From: Elysia marginata
Lineage: Eukaryota > Mollusca > Gastropoda > Plakobranchidae
Assembly (NCBI GenBank): GCA_019649035.1
Contig: BMAT01007857.1
Span: forward strand, 248,808 to 282,592
DNA: 33,785 nucleotides
Direction of reading: 5' to 3'
Under the pieces are notes generated by a model. It worked only from the letters and a program-made list of their open reading frames with translations. It was not told the DNA's origin and searched no databases. This document shows, piece by piece, positions 9,698-20,677 of the stretch. The stretch's first letter is position 1; every line of letters starts with the position of its first letter. The position numbers were made by a program, and so were the translations under genes.

Positions 9698-10190
9698 TGT
9701 TACATTTGTGGCAGCCTCTACCTTGAGGACTAAATGATAGTCGATATGTTGGTTTTTTTTTCCTCCTCCTTATCAATTTTTAAATTGTAACATTTTCTAA
9801 AGAAACTATAGACACTGTAATATAGTTGGTTTTTCTTTTTTTCTTTTTCTTTTTTTTTTGCAATTCTAGGTGCCATAAATAATAAACTAACATGATTAAA
9901 GGAAACATGATTCTCAAGTATTTTTTTTTTCTCAATTGCTTTCTTGGGGAAAAGACTTACTTGTCTGCAATTTTCCCTCTTAGTGTATTAATTTGCTGTC
10001 TAAACTGTATAGTATTATTATTCTATTTCGATGTACATAGGTATATTTATTATTGATTTTACGAGTACCTTACAAGCGTTGTCATCATTATCATCATTAT
10101 GTCAGTACCCACAGCCGCTGTCTCTCATCCTTTTATTAGGAAGAGACTGTCAAAAGTAGTCGTTTTCTTTTACTTCTTGTACATATATGA

Positions 10191-13100
10191 ATTTATTTAA
10201 AATAATTTATTATTTTTTTTTGCATTTAGTTCAGCACGTTATTATAATGTAGTGTGTACTACCAAGTTGCTCTCTCTTTTTTTTCACTGTTACAACTCTC
10301 TCCTGCCACAAATCCCCCCCTCCCTCTTTTAATTATGGTTATTCATTATTGTACGCTCGCTGATAAAAACATCCCTCTCACTTGAGTTTTATGTTGTGGA
10401 AGTTTTTTCATAGTGTTTCTTTCTCCTCAACAGTTACTACTTGCTTACAACTCATCCTCAGAGTTACAGAAGGAGGAAAAGGGGGGGGGGAGCAACTGTT
10501 TGATGAATAACTTGCCATTTCTTCTTCTCCTCCTCCCTCGTTCTCTCCTAAATGTGTTCATTTATTTGGTCTTATTGAGATTATTGAATGACTAACAGTA
10601 GCACTCATTATTATTCATTTATTAAGGAATGCCTTTTATTTTTTTCCCCTGTATGTGTGTGATTTGGTTCATTATTTTCCCCCAAATTTTAGTTCATTGA
10701 ACGAAATTCTATTTTTCCCATTGAGAAAAACTGCTTTAGGAACAGCAATTGAATCAGTCAAATAAAATATGGCAAATGATAATTTTTGATAGCCAACAGG
10801 AAAAATCCTCAAATTCTGTGCAACGTGCACCATCAGAAATTGCATCTAAAACATTTTTTTTCAAGCAGTTATGATGAAAACTCTAGTACTGAGATCAATT
10901 GTGTAGTGTTGCTTCAAAATTAATCTTAACGTAGAAATTAGACATATGATGCAATATTTAAAAGCTCTTGGTTGCCCCTTACGGCAGTGAAAAAAAGTTG
11001 TTCCATATCTTATTAATACCTGAGTTATTGGACTCTGAGAAGGTTTGGAAATATTGAAACCCGTACTTAACTTAATTAAATGAAGAAAAGACGTTCTGAA
11101 AGATTTCATTTTTACTATAAAGGTATGGAAGAGATCACCAACCAGTTTTCTAGTTGAATATTCATTTCCAGCCTATATGTCGATGATTTTTTAATTGGCT
11201 GTAATGAAGTAAAATATTACTTTTTTTTTGGATATATGCTAAACACACATTATTGATTAAAAAATAATGATTCTTTGATAGATAATGTCAGTTTTCCCAA
11301 TTTAATAAACTTCAGCACAGCTTGTCTCATTTGAGCGCCTAAATTTTCAGAAATGTAATGCTGCATTCGAAGTTTTACCTTCAGTTAAAAAAAAAAATAA
11401 TTTGTTGTTGCTGTTGTAAATCGATGTTTACTGTCAATTTTGCCGCAATTATTTACAGTTTTCATTCATTCACTGCTGATTTTCTGGCTATCTTAGGGTT
11501 ACGGATTTCAAAGAACTTGCTGGTCTGATTGTAATAAAAATTAAGTGAGACATGTTTTCCTTTAATTTCGGCTTTTTTTAAAACTAAGTACTAAGAAGCA
11601 TTATGAATTATATCCATGATCTGTGGCCTGTTTTTTTTCCTTCAGATTTTTACATCATCTAACTGAGATAATAATTAAATGTATATCAAGTCTTAGCAGT
11701 TGTGGACTGAAGCAAAGGGAATAATAAATAGTTCTTTTAAAAGGGTTTCAATTTTAAAAAAAAATTGCGTAGCTCAGACGTATTTTTATTGTAAGTAACC
11801 AAAGTACACCTTTAAGGGCTTCCCAGAACAGTGAAATTATCAAACACAAGTTAAACTGAAAGCTGTTCAAATTCAACATGTAAATAAAGTGAATAAAACT
11901 CAAAGCAGTGGATCTGATTTTTATGACAAGTTTTTTTTTTTTTCCATTGCTAGGCAATTTACTGAAGCCATGCCGAAAATGATTGGGAGCAAAATACTAA
12001 AATGAACTCATTATTGTCTCATGGTGTCAACTGTTTCTTGAGCTTGGCTTGCTGATTGTAAACTTGAAGTATCTCCATATTAGGTTTACTTACACTAAGT
12101 TACAGGAAAGAAGGCTATAGTGGGCAAAAGATTTCTTTCTGGTTGGTTCAAAACATGTATTGAAACGAAGCAAGCCACAGAATATGAATAGATTGTTTTT
12201 GCCACCGTTCCTTACTTTGTCGCATCCTTTGTGGCATTGTCTCACCCAAGGCCTAAGCTTAACAATTTCTAAGCAATTGATTTAAGAGGACAACATAAGA
12301 ACATCAGCACTAACACAGTTTTAAATCATGGATGCCTCTCAACTTTTTCTAAAAATAACTGAAAATCCTACAACATGCCATTTAGGGAGACTGAATTATA
12401 ATTATTCATGGGATCGATCTTGTTCAAATTTGTTTGCCCCTTCGGTTTCTGAGGTTGAACAAGAAAACAGAAACTAACTGAAAAATGGCACCCCTGTTAA
12501 ATTTATACTTTTCTAAAGGTCAAATGAGAATTTGTGCTAGGGTCGAAAAATAACTTGGCTTTTAACTTTGTAAAATACAAAATCATGTTTGAAAGAGATT
12601 GGAAATTTTTGGGTCTGACCTGTCGGCTACATACATAACTTAGTTGTTCGTTTTGACAAACAAATTTGTGATTTATGACGATGCTCTTCATTTACTGTAA
12701 AATATATCAAATGCTGACTTAAGCTGAAGCCTAGTTTAACTTTTTAAAAATTTAAATTGCGCAGTTGGCAATATTCAAAGCGTTTCTTATATTTACTTTC
12801 AAACAGAAGTAGATGTGAAAAAAGTTCAAGCATTAATCCTGTTTTCTGAGGGCAGGGGAAGGAGGGGGGGGTTCCTTTAAGGTCAAATTATTCACCTCGA
12901 TACTAAATTTAGTGAGAAACCACCTGGCTCCATTTCATTTATGTATGGTTGGAAAACTAAAATCGTTATGTTTCTTTAGTTTTTCATTGTCATGTGCAGT
13001 AAGCCTAAAACATTGATTGAATTAACTTTTTTTTTTTGTTTTGTTTCATGTAGTTGCCACTTGTTACTACAAGTAAAAGTCATGGAGGAATCTCAAAAAT

Positions 13101-13831
13101 TTGGCCATCTTCTTTTTAGCTTTTCTTTTTCTTTTGATTGATGAAATTTTCAGTTTTCTTTGATGTCATTTTTGTCAAGTATGATTAAAAGTCATTTAAA
13201 CCCTGAAGTGTAGAAGCGAAAATTCTTTTACATTATTTGTATTGTATCATTTTTTTGTGAGACTGCAGTGTTGGGTCCTAGGAATAGTTTAATTTCCCAC
13301 AGTGTAGTGTTGTGTCTAGACGAACATACAGCGTACATGCAAAATTAAAAAAAAAAACATTATCTTGCTGTTCAGAATGCTCAAATGCAGCCCCTTCAAG
13401 TCCAAATCTTCCATTCAATTCCCCTCTCTTGACAATGCCACTGAGAGGAAACTTCAAAGAAGGAACAGCTTTATAACATTGATTAACAGGGGGCTGGACA
13501 TATGAACATGTATGAAAAAAATGAAGAATAAGATATAAGTAAGATTATTCACAGGTGCATGCTTCCTTGCTGACTGACCGACTAGTGGGGTCAATAGGTC
13601 AACAATTATTCGGATCATGCCCACCTGCTTACTATTTTCTGGCCTTCTATAAAGTCATTGTACAGACAGAGGGATAAATTTAAATTTTATGTTTCTTTCA
13701 AGTAATCAAGCCCACCAGGGTACTTTCTTTTCTGAAACTATTTTGTTTTTTTATTTTGAAAAAAGGCAGGGAAATGAAAATTGAAAATTAAACTAGTCAT
13801 ACTGTTAATAACATCCAGAAGATTTGACTTA
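10191..13831. other. Intergenic or UTR sequence without recognisable genes
   Basis: AT-rich DNA with C tracts (about 10314-10321), G tracts (about 10481-10490 and 12864-12871) and many T runs. Open frames are short and have no domain-like composition. I see no RNA gene. Confidence 0.6.
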
Positions 13832-14095
13832 ACCTTTTGAGCCCGTAGCATCGCTTAAGAGATGGAAGGCTTATTGCTCATTACTAAGAACTAACAGAGC
13901 TGTAGCGGAGGAGCTAGGTTTATATTATAAAGGTATGTAGAGGTTTATTTTCGACCAATCATATAAGCAGAGGTAAAATGAAACATGTCTGCAACCATGT
14001 TTTGTTGAATAGAGCATTTTCCTTCTATTAATTCGAACAAAGTTTACAATGAAAGGGATGCGACCTGAACTCCGAACTGAAAGGACTAACTTGGT
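13832..14095. repeat. Dispersed repeat family A, copy 2
   Basis: It begins TTAACCTTTTGAGCCCGTAG and runs to CCGAACTGAAAGGACTAA, collinear with 2097-2420. It has one GCTTAAG unit where the first copy has several. Both copies are in the same orientation. One lies in a receptor intron, the other between the genes. Confidence 0.65.
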
Positions 14096-14580
14096 TGAGA
14101 GCTGATTGGCTAAGTATGCTTCAACGAATTAACTTGTCTCTGGTAAGAAAGTTGATTACTGCGTTTTATTATATCAGGTGTCATATTTTTTAGCATAAGA
14201 TCAAGAGAGTTGCCTTGACTGAGCATTCTCTTTCATCATTAGCACAATAATCGTTCGTTCACACTGAAACACAAGGCAGAGATTTGTTTTCAATCATTGT
14301 TTTATTATCAACTATTTCAATCACAAAACATATGTGTCTATCATTTTCAAGCAGTGACAGATACCATCTTCTGTCAGATAAAGTTCTCCCCGGGACAAAC
14401 GAAAAGCAGTGTCTGCAGTGTAAACCATATGAGAGATACTGCATTTTTTTTGTCCTTGGCACAGTTACAGCCAGACCTCATAATTTATACAAATACATAC
14501 TGTGAGCATCTCTCCTTGTGATTACAATCAGACATGAAGACTTAAACCATAAGGAAAAACTAGAAACCACTCCCAGAACA
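14096..14580. other. Intergenic sequence
   Basis: No gene is supported. Two overlapping + strand frames and one - strand frame near 14259-14521 are short and lack motifs. Confidence 0.55.
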
Positions 14581-14785
14581 CGGCATTCATATCATTTGCT
14601 GAAAATTTTCATTAGATAGACAATAAGACATACACTAGTCGAGTTTGGATATTACAAACCCTAGGCAGAACAAACTTTAACTCGGCATTTATATCATTTG
14701 CTGAAAATTTTCATGATGTATAGACATACAGTCGAGTTTGGATAGTTCAAACCTTCTAAGAGGAACAAAATTCAACTTTGATTAA
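14581..14785. repeat. Tandem duplication, about 102-bp period
   Basis: CGGCATTCATATCATTTGCT at 14581 recurs as CGGCATTTATATCATTTGCT at 14683. Similarity continues through GAAAATTTTCAT and GTCGAGTTTGGATA. The second unit overlaps the proposed left end of the element at 14729. Confidence 0.75.
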
Positions 14786-14815
14786 TCAAAACTTAAAAAG
14801 TCAGTATACATTAGG

Positions 14816-14944
14816 GTTGTAAATGACCGATGAAAAAAAAAGGCTGAAAACAATGTGAGACTCTTAGTGCTTTGGAATCAGTAGAACTATAGAGTAGCAA
14901 TATACAAGGGGAACTCTCTCAAAGGCTTGTAGGAGCAGGAGTTG
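14816..14944. repeat. Dispersed repeat family B, copy 1
   Basis: A stretch of about 130 bp that includes TTAGTGCTTTGGAATCA and GGAGCAGGAGTT recurs in the same orientation at 27675-27800. It lies within the possible Tigger-like element. Confidence 0.6.
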
Positions 14945-15490
14945 TTCTCTTACTAAAGTTTTGTTACTGCAAAAATTTACTTGCAAGCTGATCTTAAATT
15001 ACTCATTCATTTTCTTCTCAATAAAATTAAGAGAAAAATTTGACCTGAAATCCCTAATTTGAGGGGGGGAAAAACTGAAATCAGCTTGAATCTGAAAGAT
15101 TTACATCCCTGCTGATACATTACAAAAGAAATGAATCAGTAATCTGAATATAGTTTGACTCAAGCAATTATTTGAATTGTCCAGGTTCAAATTATATAGA
15201 ATCCATTGTATATCTTTGCTAACAAATTTTGTGATGTACAGAACTGATGTATTAAAAATAAAAATAATGCACAGCAGCTGTGGAGATCCAGTTGGTTTTG
15301 AAACCTCTAGGGCTAGAATACAAAACAGGGAAAAAATAGATCAACTACTGTCTCGCATAAATTAAGTAGGTCTATTTCTTTTACTGGTTTTCACAAATAT
15401 GTATCTAAATCATAAGTTATAGTCCTGCATCTTATAAAAAAACATTACTGTTGCATCCTAGACCACATAATTTTATATCCACTCCTTTAT

Positions 15491-15750
15491 CCAATTGAAG
15501 TCTTAAGGAAAAAAAAACACTAATTAAAATATCCATAATTATGTAGACGAAAATTTGATCATTCAGTTTTGGATCTTGTTCAAATTAAAAAAACCCAGCA
15601 AAATCTGCAACACCAATAGAAGTCTAAATGAAAAAAAAAAGAACAATTAAAATATTCATATTTATGTAGATGAAAAATTGATCATTCAGTTTTGGATCTT
15701 GTTCAAATTTATAGACAACGAAATCTGCAACACCGATAGAACTTTGAACT
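15491..15750. repeat. Tandem duplication, about 123-bp period, two units and a partial third
   Basis: GATCATTCAGTTTTGGATCT occurs at 15557 and again at 15680. CCAATTGAAGTC, CCAATAGAAGTC and CCGATAGAACTT mark the three unit starts near 15491, 15613 and 15733. Confidence 0.75.
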
Positions 15751-15782
15751 ATCAGACTTCGATCTTAGAGGTTTCCACTGTA

Positions 15783-16516
15783 ATTTTCTACGATGGGTTA
15801 AAATCAACATATATTAGGGCCTAAAATGTTGACGTAATCAGTAGTCAACATACGTTAGTGTTCATGCAGGAAAATTGCATACCTAATCTTCACAAACTTC
15901 AGTTTGTTTTTTTTCGTTTTTAGAATTTTAAATATATATATATAGATTGGCTGACTCCTACAATGTAACATTCAAAATCTAAACTATTATGGAATGCCTT
16001 TACGATTCAGTTCTCTTAAACATATAATTAACAGATGATAAAAATAGGACAATTTACAAAAGATTCTGGATTTACGGTTATTTGTTTATATGCATCTTGG
16101 ATAGAAGAAGGAAAAAAAGGAGGACACAACGATATAACTATGAAACAGTTTACAAATACATGTAGTATTCATAAAATTTTACATGACTGCAAATCACAAA
16201 AAAAAAAATAATTATAAAAACGCTGAACAACAACAAAAATTGAATTGCACTTTTACTATCTTAGTAAATTAAAATCATACCAACAGAAAAGGTTTTGATA
16301 AATAAGATCATATATTTGTAAACATTCACAGGCCTACCTTTGAATACCCTGACGTGGAAAACACACTGGCAGGAAATTCAGCCGCTATAACCAGTTACAT
16401 GTCAAAACAACAACATCAGCAGCAGCAAAAATTGTCCCTTTTGTACATCAATGAACCATATAAGATTTTCATGATCTTTAATCTTAAATGAGTAAGCTGA
16501 ACACTAGAATTTTTAA
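15783..16516. other. Intergenic sequence
   Basis: AT-rich, with an AT dinucleotide run near 15931-15944 and A tracts. No gene is supported. Confidence 0.55.
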
Positions 16517-16640
16517 TAAGAACAATGGATCATGGCTTCCATAAAATTATTAAGAACAATGGATTGTGACTTCCACATAGCATTATTAAGAACAATGGAT
16601 CCGGGCTTCCACACAGCATTATTTATTAAGAACAACCATC
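16517..16640. repeat. Degenerate tandem repeat, four units of 34-40 bp
   Basis: TAAGAACAATGGAT (last unit TAAGAACAACCATC) occurs at 16517, 16551, 16587 and 16627. Each is followed by a GGCTTCCA- or GACTTCCA-like block (AGGGTTTCTA in the last). Confidence 0.75.
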
Positions 16641-16985
16641 AGGGTTTCTATAACGTGAGCTGGAAATTGCATGATAATGATATAGTAAAGGCCAACGAGA
16701 GGTGAAGTTAAACTAACTTTAAGAAAAACCTGGATGCAATCAATCAACTGTCAAGTTAGAAAATGTCTTCAGTTGTTTTTTTTAAAGTAGAATATTAAGA
16801 TACGGAATTTGCAGCAAGTTTTAAACTTTGAAGGCACATCAAAGAAACTGAGCATGATGTAAGGACTTGGGTAGCCAAAAATGCTATTTTCACATTTTCA
16901 GTGAGAAAGTTCAATGGCTGTTGAAAGCTTAGGTTAAAAAAAAACAATAGAGAAACATCGAGGACATTACAAGACATGAGATGTA

Positions 16986-17160
16986 CAGTAAAATCCACTT
17001 AAAGTTGACACCTTTAAGGGAGACTCCTGCTTGAATTCAAGACTGTTTCGCAGTCCTATTTTGTATTTCTTTATATCTTTGTAGTGGCTAAAGTCAACTC
17101 CTGCTTAAAGTCAACACATTTATATGATCCCAGGGCGTTGACTTTATCAAGACTCTACTG
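16986..17160. mobile_element. Small pogo/Tigger-like MITE
   Basis: The left end is TA then CAGTAAAATCCACTTAAAGT. The right end in reverse complement is CAGTAGAGTCTTGATAAAGT. The shared pattern is CAGTA.A.TC....TAAAGT..AC. It is 175 bp long, non-coding, with internal AAAGTCAAC repeats. Confidence 0.5.
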
Positions 17161-17214
17161 CACTTTTGTTATAAGTATGAATGATACGTTATTCCAAAGT
17201 AAAAGTACCATATA

Positions 17215-17426
17215 CAGTCCAGTCCCAATGGTCCGAACCTAACGGGCACTAAGTTCAACATGAACTTCGTATCATCCCCAGTTTGACTTACCAGTAGGCC
17301 TATACTTTATAAAAGAAAAATAAGATAAAAAATAAAAAAAAAAAAGATTGGTAATTAAAGAAAAATAAGATTGGTTACATAAAATATAGTTCAAACTATC
17401 AAGGTTGATTTATCTGGACTTGACTG
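17215..17426. mobile_element. Second small pogo/Tigger-like MITE
   Basis: TA precedes CAGTCCAGTCCCAATGGTCC. The right end in reverse complement begins CAGTCAAGTCCAGATAAATC, and both then contain AACCT. It is about 212 bp, only 54 bp from the previous element, and has no coding capacity. Confidence 0.45.
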
Positions 17427-19785
17427 AACTTTGGTTGACACGATGATAAAAAAAAACATGGAACATTTTACCTCAGTTAGCACGACGGAAGTGACAAACA
17501 CAACATTAAGTCAGCTGACTGTTGAGATTTAAGTTTGTAAACTTGATGAAATGAGTATAGCATTTCTGTAGATACAACAATAAAACAGATTACTAACATA
17601 GTAACAACGATGTTTCAAGTTGCTTAGAGGAGTAGAGAAGTGAAACACATGATTTATAAATAAGAGGGCTCGAGGATATTTATAGAACCTCGCATCCAAC
17701 GACCTTGAAACTGGAAGTCAACTAACCGACTGTATTCAACAAACGGATGAAAAGTGATACCTGCTTTCGTCCTCAAAATTTTTAAAAATTTGACTTTTTA
17801 ATTTTATTGATCAAAATAGTTTGATACCAGTTTTGATTTTTCACAAACTGAAGCGGAACCTAGTATTTGTCATTGGATTAGTTTGTACACCCTACTTTTT
17901 AACTGCCAGCCAATCTTTGGCACGGTCTCAGTAATACATTCTACAAATATGAATAGCGAGGAGGGGTAGATCAAGGGGAAGCAGACAAGATGCACAAGAC
18001 CTGAGATCAATGCTACAAAAACACCACCAAAATTCTATAGGTTTTAGACAAATGTGGAATCCAATAGAATACAAACATTTAGTATTTAATATAGCCAATC
18101 GTCACCAGTTATGAACTTTTTGGAAAAGAAAATTGAACAGCAGACCTAGAAAGAGAGAGTCTGAAATGCTAAGCTTTTGGTTGTGGACAGAGACACTGCT
18201 AGTTACTATTTGGGAGTTCACATGTAGATTCAAATGCAAACAGACAGAGATTTAAGGCTTTGGGCGTCTATGTTGGGTCATTAATCTTTCTAGACTTAAT
18301 GAGCATTCAATAAATAAACGCAGAAAACAGTTACATTTTCACAAAAAAAAAAAAATTTACAGTATGATGCCGGCACTGTAATAAAAGTGAGTATTGTGAT
18401 CAAAATGAGTGTTCAAAACACACTTGACTTCTCAGATAGGCGTATAAGCCTGCAGAACGTATGAAAAGTCTACTCTGAATGGATTGAGGTGAAAACCTCA
18501 TACCTCAAATCTCTAGGGAACAGACAAAAACTTAAAATTAAGAGGAATTTAGCTATACTCAAACAGTGAGGCTTAATTACCCCTCCCACCCCCTCCTTCT
18601 GTGCCCTATCACAAATTATTGTATTGGAAAAAAACAATTGGTGGCTAGAGCCATGTCTCATAAAAACAGGTCCTATTTTTAATGATATGCTTGATAAATA
18701 GTAATTTCGCCTCCCCAAGCAAAACATAACTGCCACACTTTTAAGGATACCAGATGTAAATTAATTTTGCAGCTACGATTTCTTTCAAACTTTTCAGGCC
18801 CTGAAATAGATGTTTTATCCCCACTGGGCATGGTTTTTCGAAAATATGCTTAAAAAATAAAGCACCCAACATTTTTGTTAGAAAAAATAAAAAAAAAAAA
18901 ATTCTCAGAAACAAGTGAAAGAAGATAAGTCAGGTAGTCCGAAATACTTGAGACAAAATAGGAAAATTTTGCAGAAATAACTAACGTGCATTGCTCAATT
19001 TCAGCAAAAACTGAAGTTCATTTCAGTCATTGTTCAATGACAACAAAGCGAGCAAGATTAAACCAGTTTCTGATCTTACTTCGCAACCCAAACCCAACCT
19101 CTCCACCTGATTCTGTTAAAAGAGCAAAAGGAATGTCCGACTTCTGACTCATTCACCCTGGATGAGGGACAAATGGTCGAGTTGGCCACAGCAAGTTAAA
19201 GTAGATCAACGGGAATAACAAAAAATCTTTGGTAACAAGTCCTCTGATCTCTTAGTCTTACCCACGACCTAATGTTAAAAAAGAAGCACCAGGGCTGGAA
19301 GTAACAATCACCCAATAAAAAAAACTGAAAGCAAAAGCCCTACCTAGGAGAGTCCCAGGGCATGTTTTGAAAGTATACGACTGAAATAAAGGATCACGGT
19401 GGCAATTTTAATGAAAATTTTCAAGAAAATTTTGGCTGATAATAGAAATGAGCCTTAAGGCTAAAGATTCCCAGCCACGAGAAGAGGCTATTTTGAAACT
19501 CAGCTGTTTGGGGAGAGCCCTATTTTTGTGTGGGTATGTCTTCAACACTAGAAGAGCTACAGATCAATATTTTACGCCATGATTTCCCTAGATGTTAATC
19601 CTAAAAATAGGAACTTCCCGAATTTATGGCTGATTAGATCACCCTACAATACTTCTAGGGTTAAAATATTTCAGATGCCTGCCCCTTTAACATAAACTCT
19701 TCACTTTGTAGGACCTTTCACTCATTCTTGTCTTAGACCACTTAGGATCCGGGGTGACAGCAGGTGGCCTCAAGCTGTTGTATCT
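17427..19785. other. Intergenic sequence up to the assembly gap
   Basis: No coding sequence or RNA gene I can support. AT-rich, with occasional C-rich spots (about 18580-18600). It may include distal 3' UTR of the F-box/WD40 gene, but nothing shows this. Confidence 0.5.
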
Positions 19786-20677
19786 NNNNNNNNNNNNNNN
19801 NNNNNNNNNNNNNNNNNNNNNNNNNNNNNNNNNNNNNNNNNNNNNNNNNNNNNNNNNNNNNNNNNNNNNNNNNNNNNNNNNNNNNNNNNNNNNNNNNNNN
19901 NNNNNNNNNNNNNNNNNNNNNNNNNNNNNNNNNNNNNNNNNNNNNNNNNNNNNNNNNNNNNNNNNNNNNNNNNNNNNNNNNNNNNNNNNNNNNNNNNNNN
20001 NNNNNNNNNNNNNNNNNNNNNNNNNNNNNNNNNNNNNNNNNNNNNNNNNNNNNNNNNNNNNNNNNNNNNNNNNNNNNNNNNNNNNNNNNNNNNNNNNNNN
20101 NNNNNNNNNNNNNNNNNNNNNNNNNNNNNNNNNNNNNNNNNNNNNNNNNNNNNNNNNNNNNNNNNNNNNNNNNNNNNNNNNNNNNNNNNNNNNNNNNNNN
20201 NNNNNNNNNNNNNNNNNNNNNNNNNNNNNNNNNNNNNNNNNNNNNNNNNNNNNNNNNNNNNNNNNNNNNNNNNNNNNNNNNNNNNNNNNNNNNNNNNNNN
20301 NNNNNNNNNNNNNNNNNNNNNNNNNNNNNNNNNNNNNNNNNNNNNNNNNNNNNNNNNNNNNNNNNNNNNNNNNNNNNNNNNNNNNNNNNNNNNNNNNNNN
20401 NNNNNNNNNNNNNNNNNNNNNNNNNNNNNNNNNNNNNNNNNNNNNNNNNNNNNNNNNNNNNNNNNNNNNNNNNNNNNNNNNNNNNNNNNNNNNNNNNNNN
20501 NNNNNNNNNNNNNNNNNNNNNNNNNNNNNNNNNNNNNNNNNNNNNNNNNNNNNNNNNNNNNNNNNNNNNNNNNNNNNNNNNNNNNNNNNNNNNNNNNNNN
20601 NNNNNNNNNNNNNNNNNNNNNNNNNNNNNNNNNNNNNNNNNNNNNNNNNNNNNNNNNNNNNNNNNNNNNNNNNNNNN
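19786..20677. other. Assembly gap (892 N)
   Basis: A run of N. Content is unknown, and any open frame crossing it is meaningless. Confidence 0.99.

Larger units (their letters stand above)
6509..10190 (+). other. Probable long 3' UTR of the NR2C-like gene
   Basis: There is no coding sequence after the TAA. AATAAA hexamers on the + strand occur at 7603, 7607, 7731, 9441 and 9692; the last is followed by a GT-rich stretch. Four exact TGTACATA motifs lie at 7917, 10032, 10178 and 9633, and AU-rich segments near 10040-10210 include TATTTATTATTG. The actual cleavage site cannot be set from sequence. Beyond the stop, extent is inference. Confidence 0.45.
14729..15780. mobile_element. Possible pogo/Tigger-like non-autonomous element
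   Basis: The left end reads TA then CAGTCGAGTTTGGATAGTTC. The right end, in reverse complement, reads CAGTGGAAACCTCTAAGATC, and TA follows at 15781-15782. Inner parts of the ends share TCGA...GATAGTTCAAA. CAGT termini with a TA target are typical of the pogo/Tigger group by general knowledge. The ends are imperfect, so this is tentative. Confidence 0.4.

Noticed and set aside
14259-14521. Three overlapping open frames in the intergenic region
   Set aside because: Short, on both strands, without motifs or splice support.
16517-16640. CRISPR-like repeat array
   Set aside because: Units are degenerate, directly adjoining without unique spacers, and the DNA is animal nuclear sequence.
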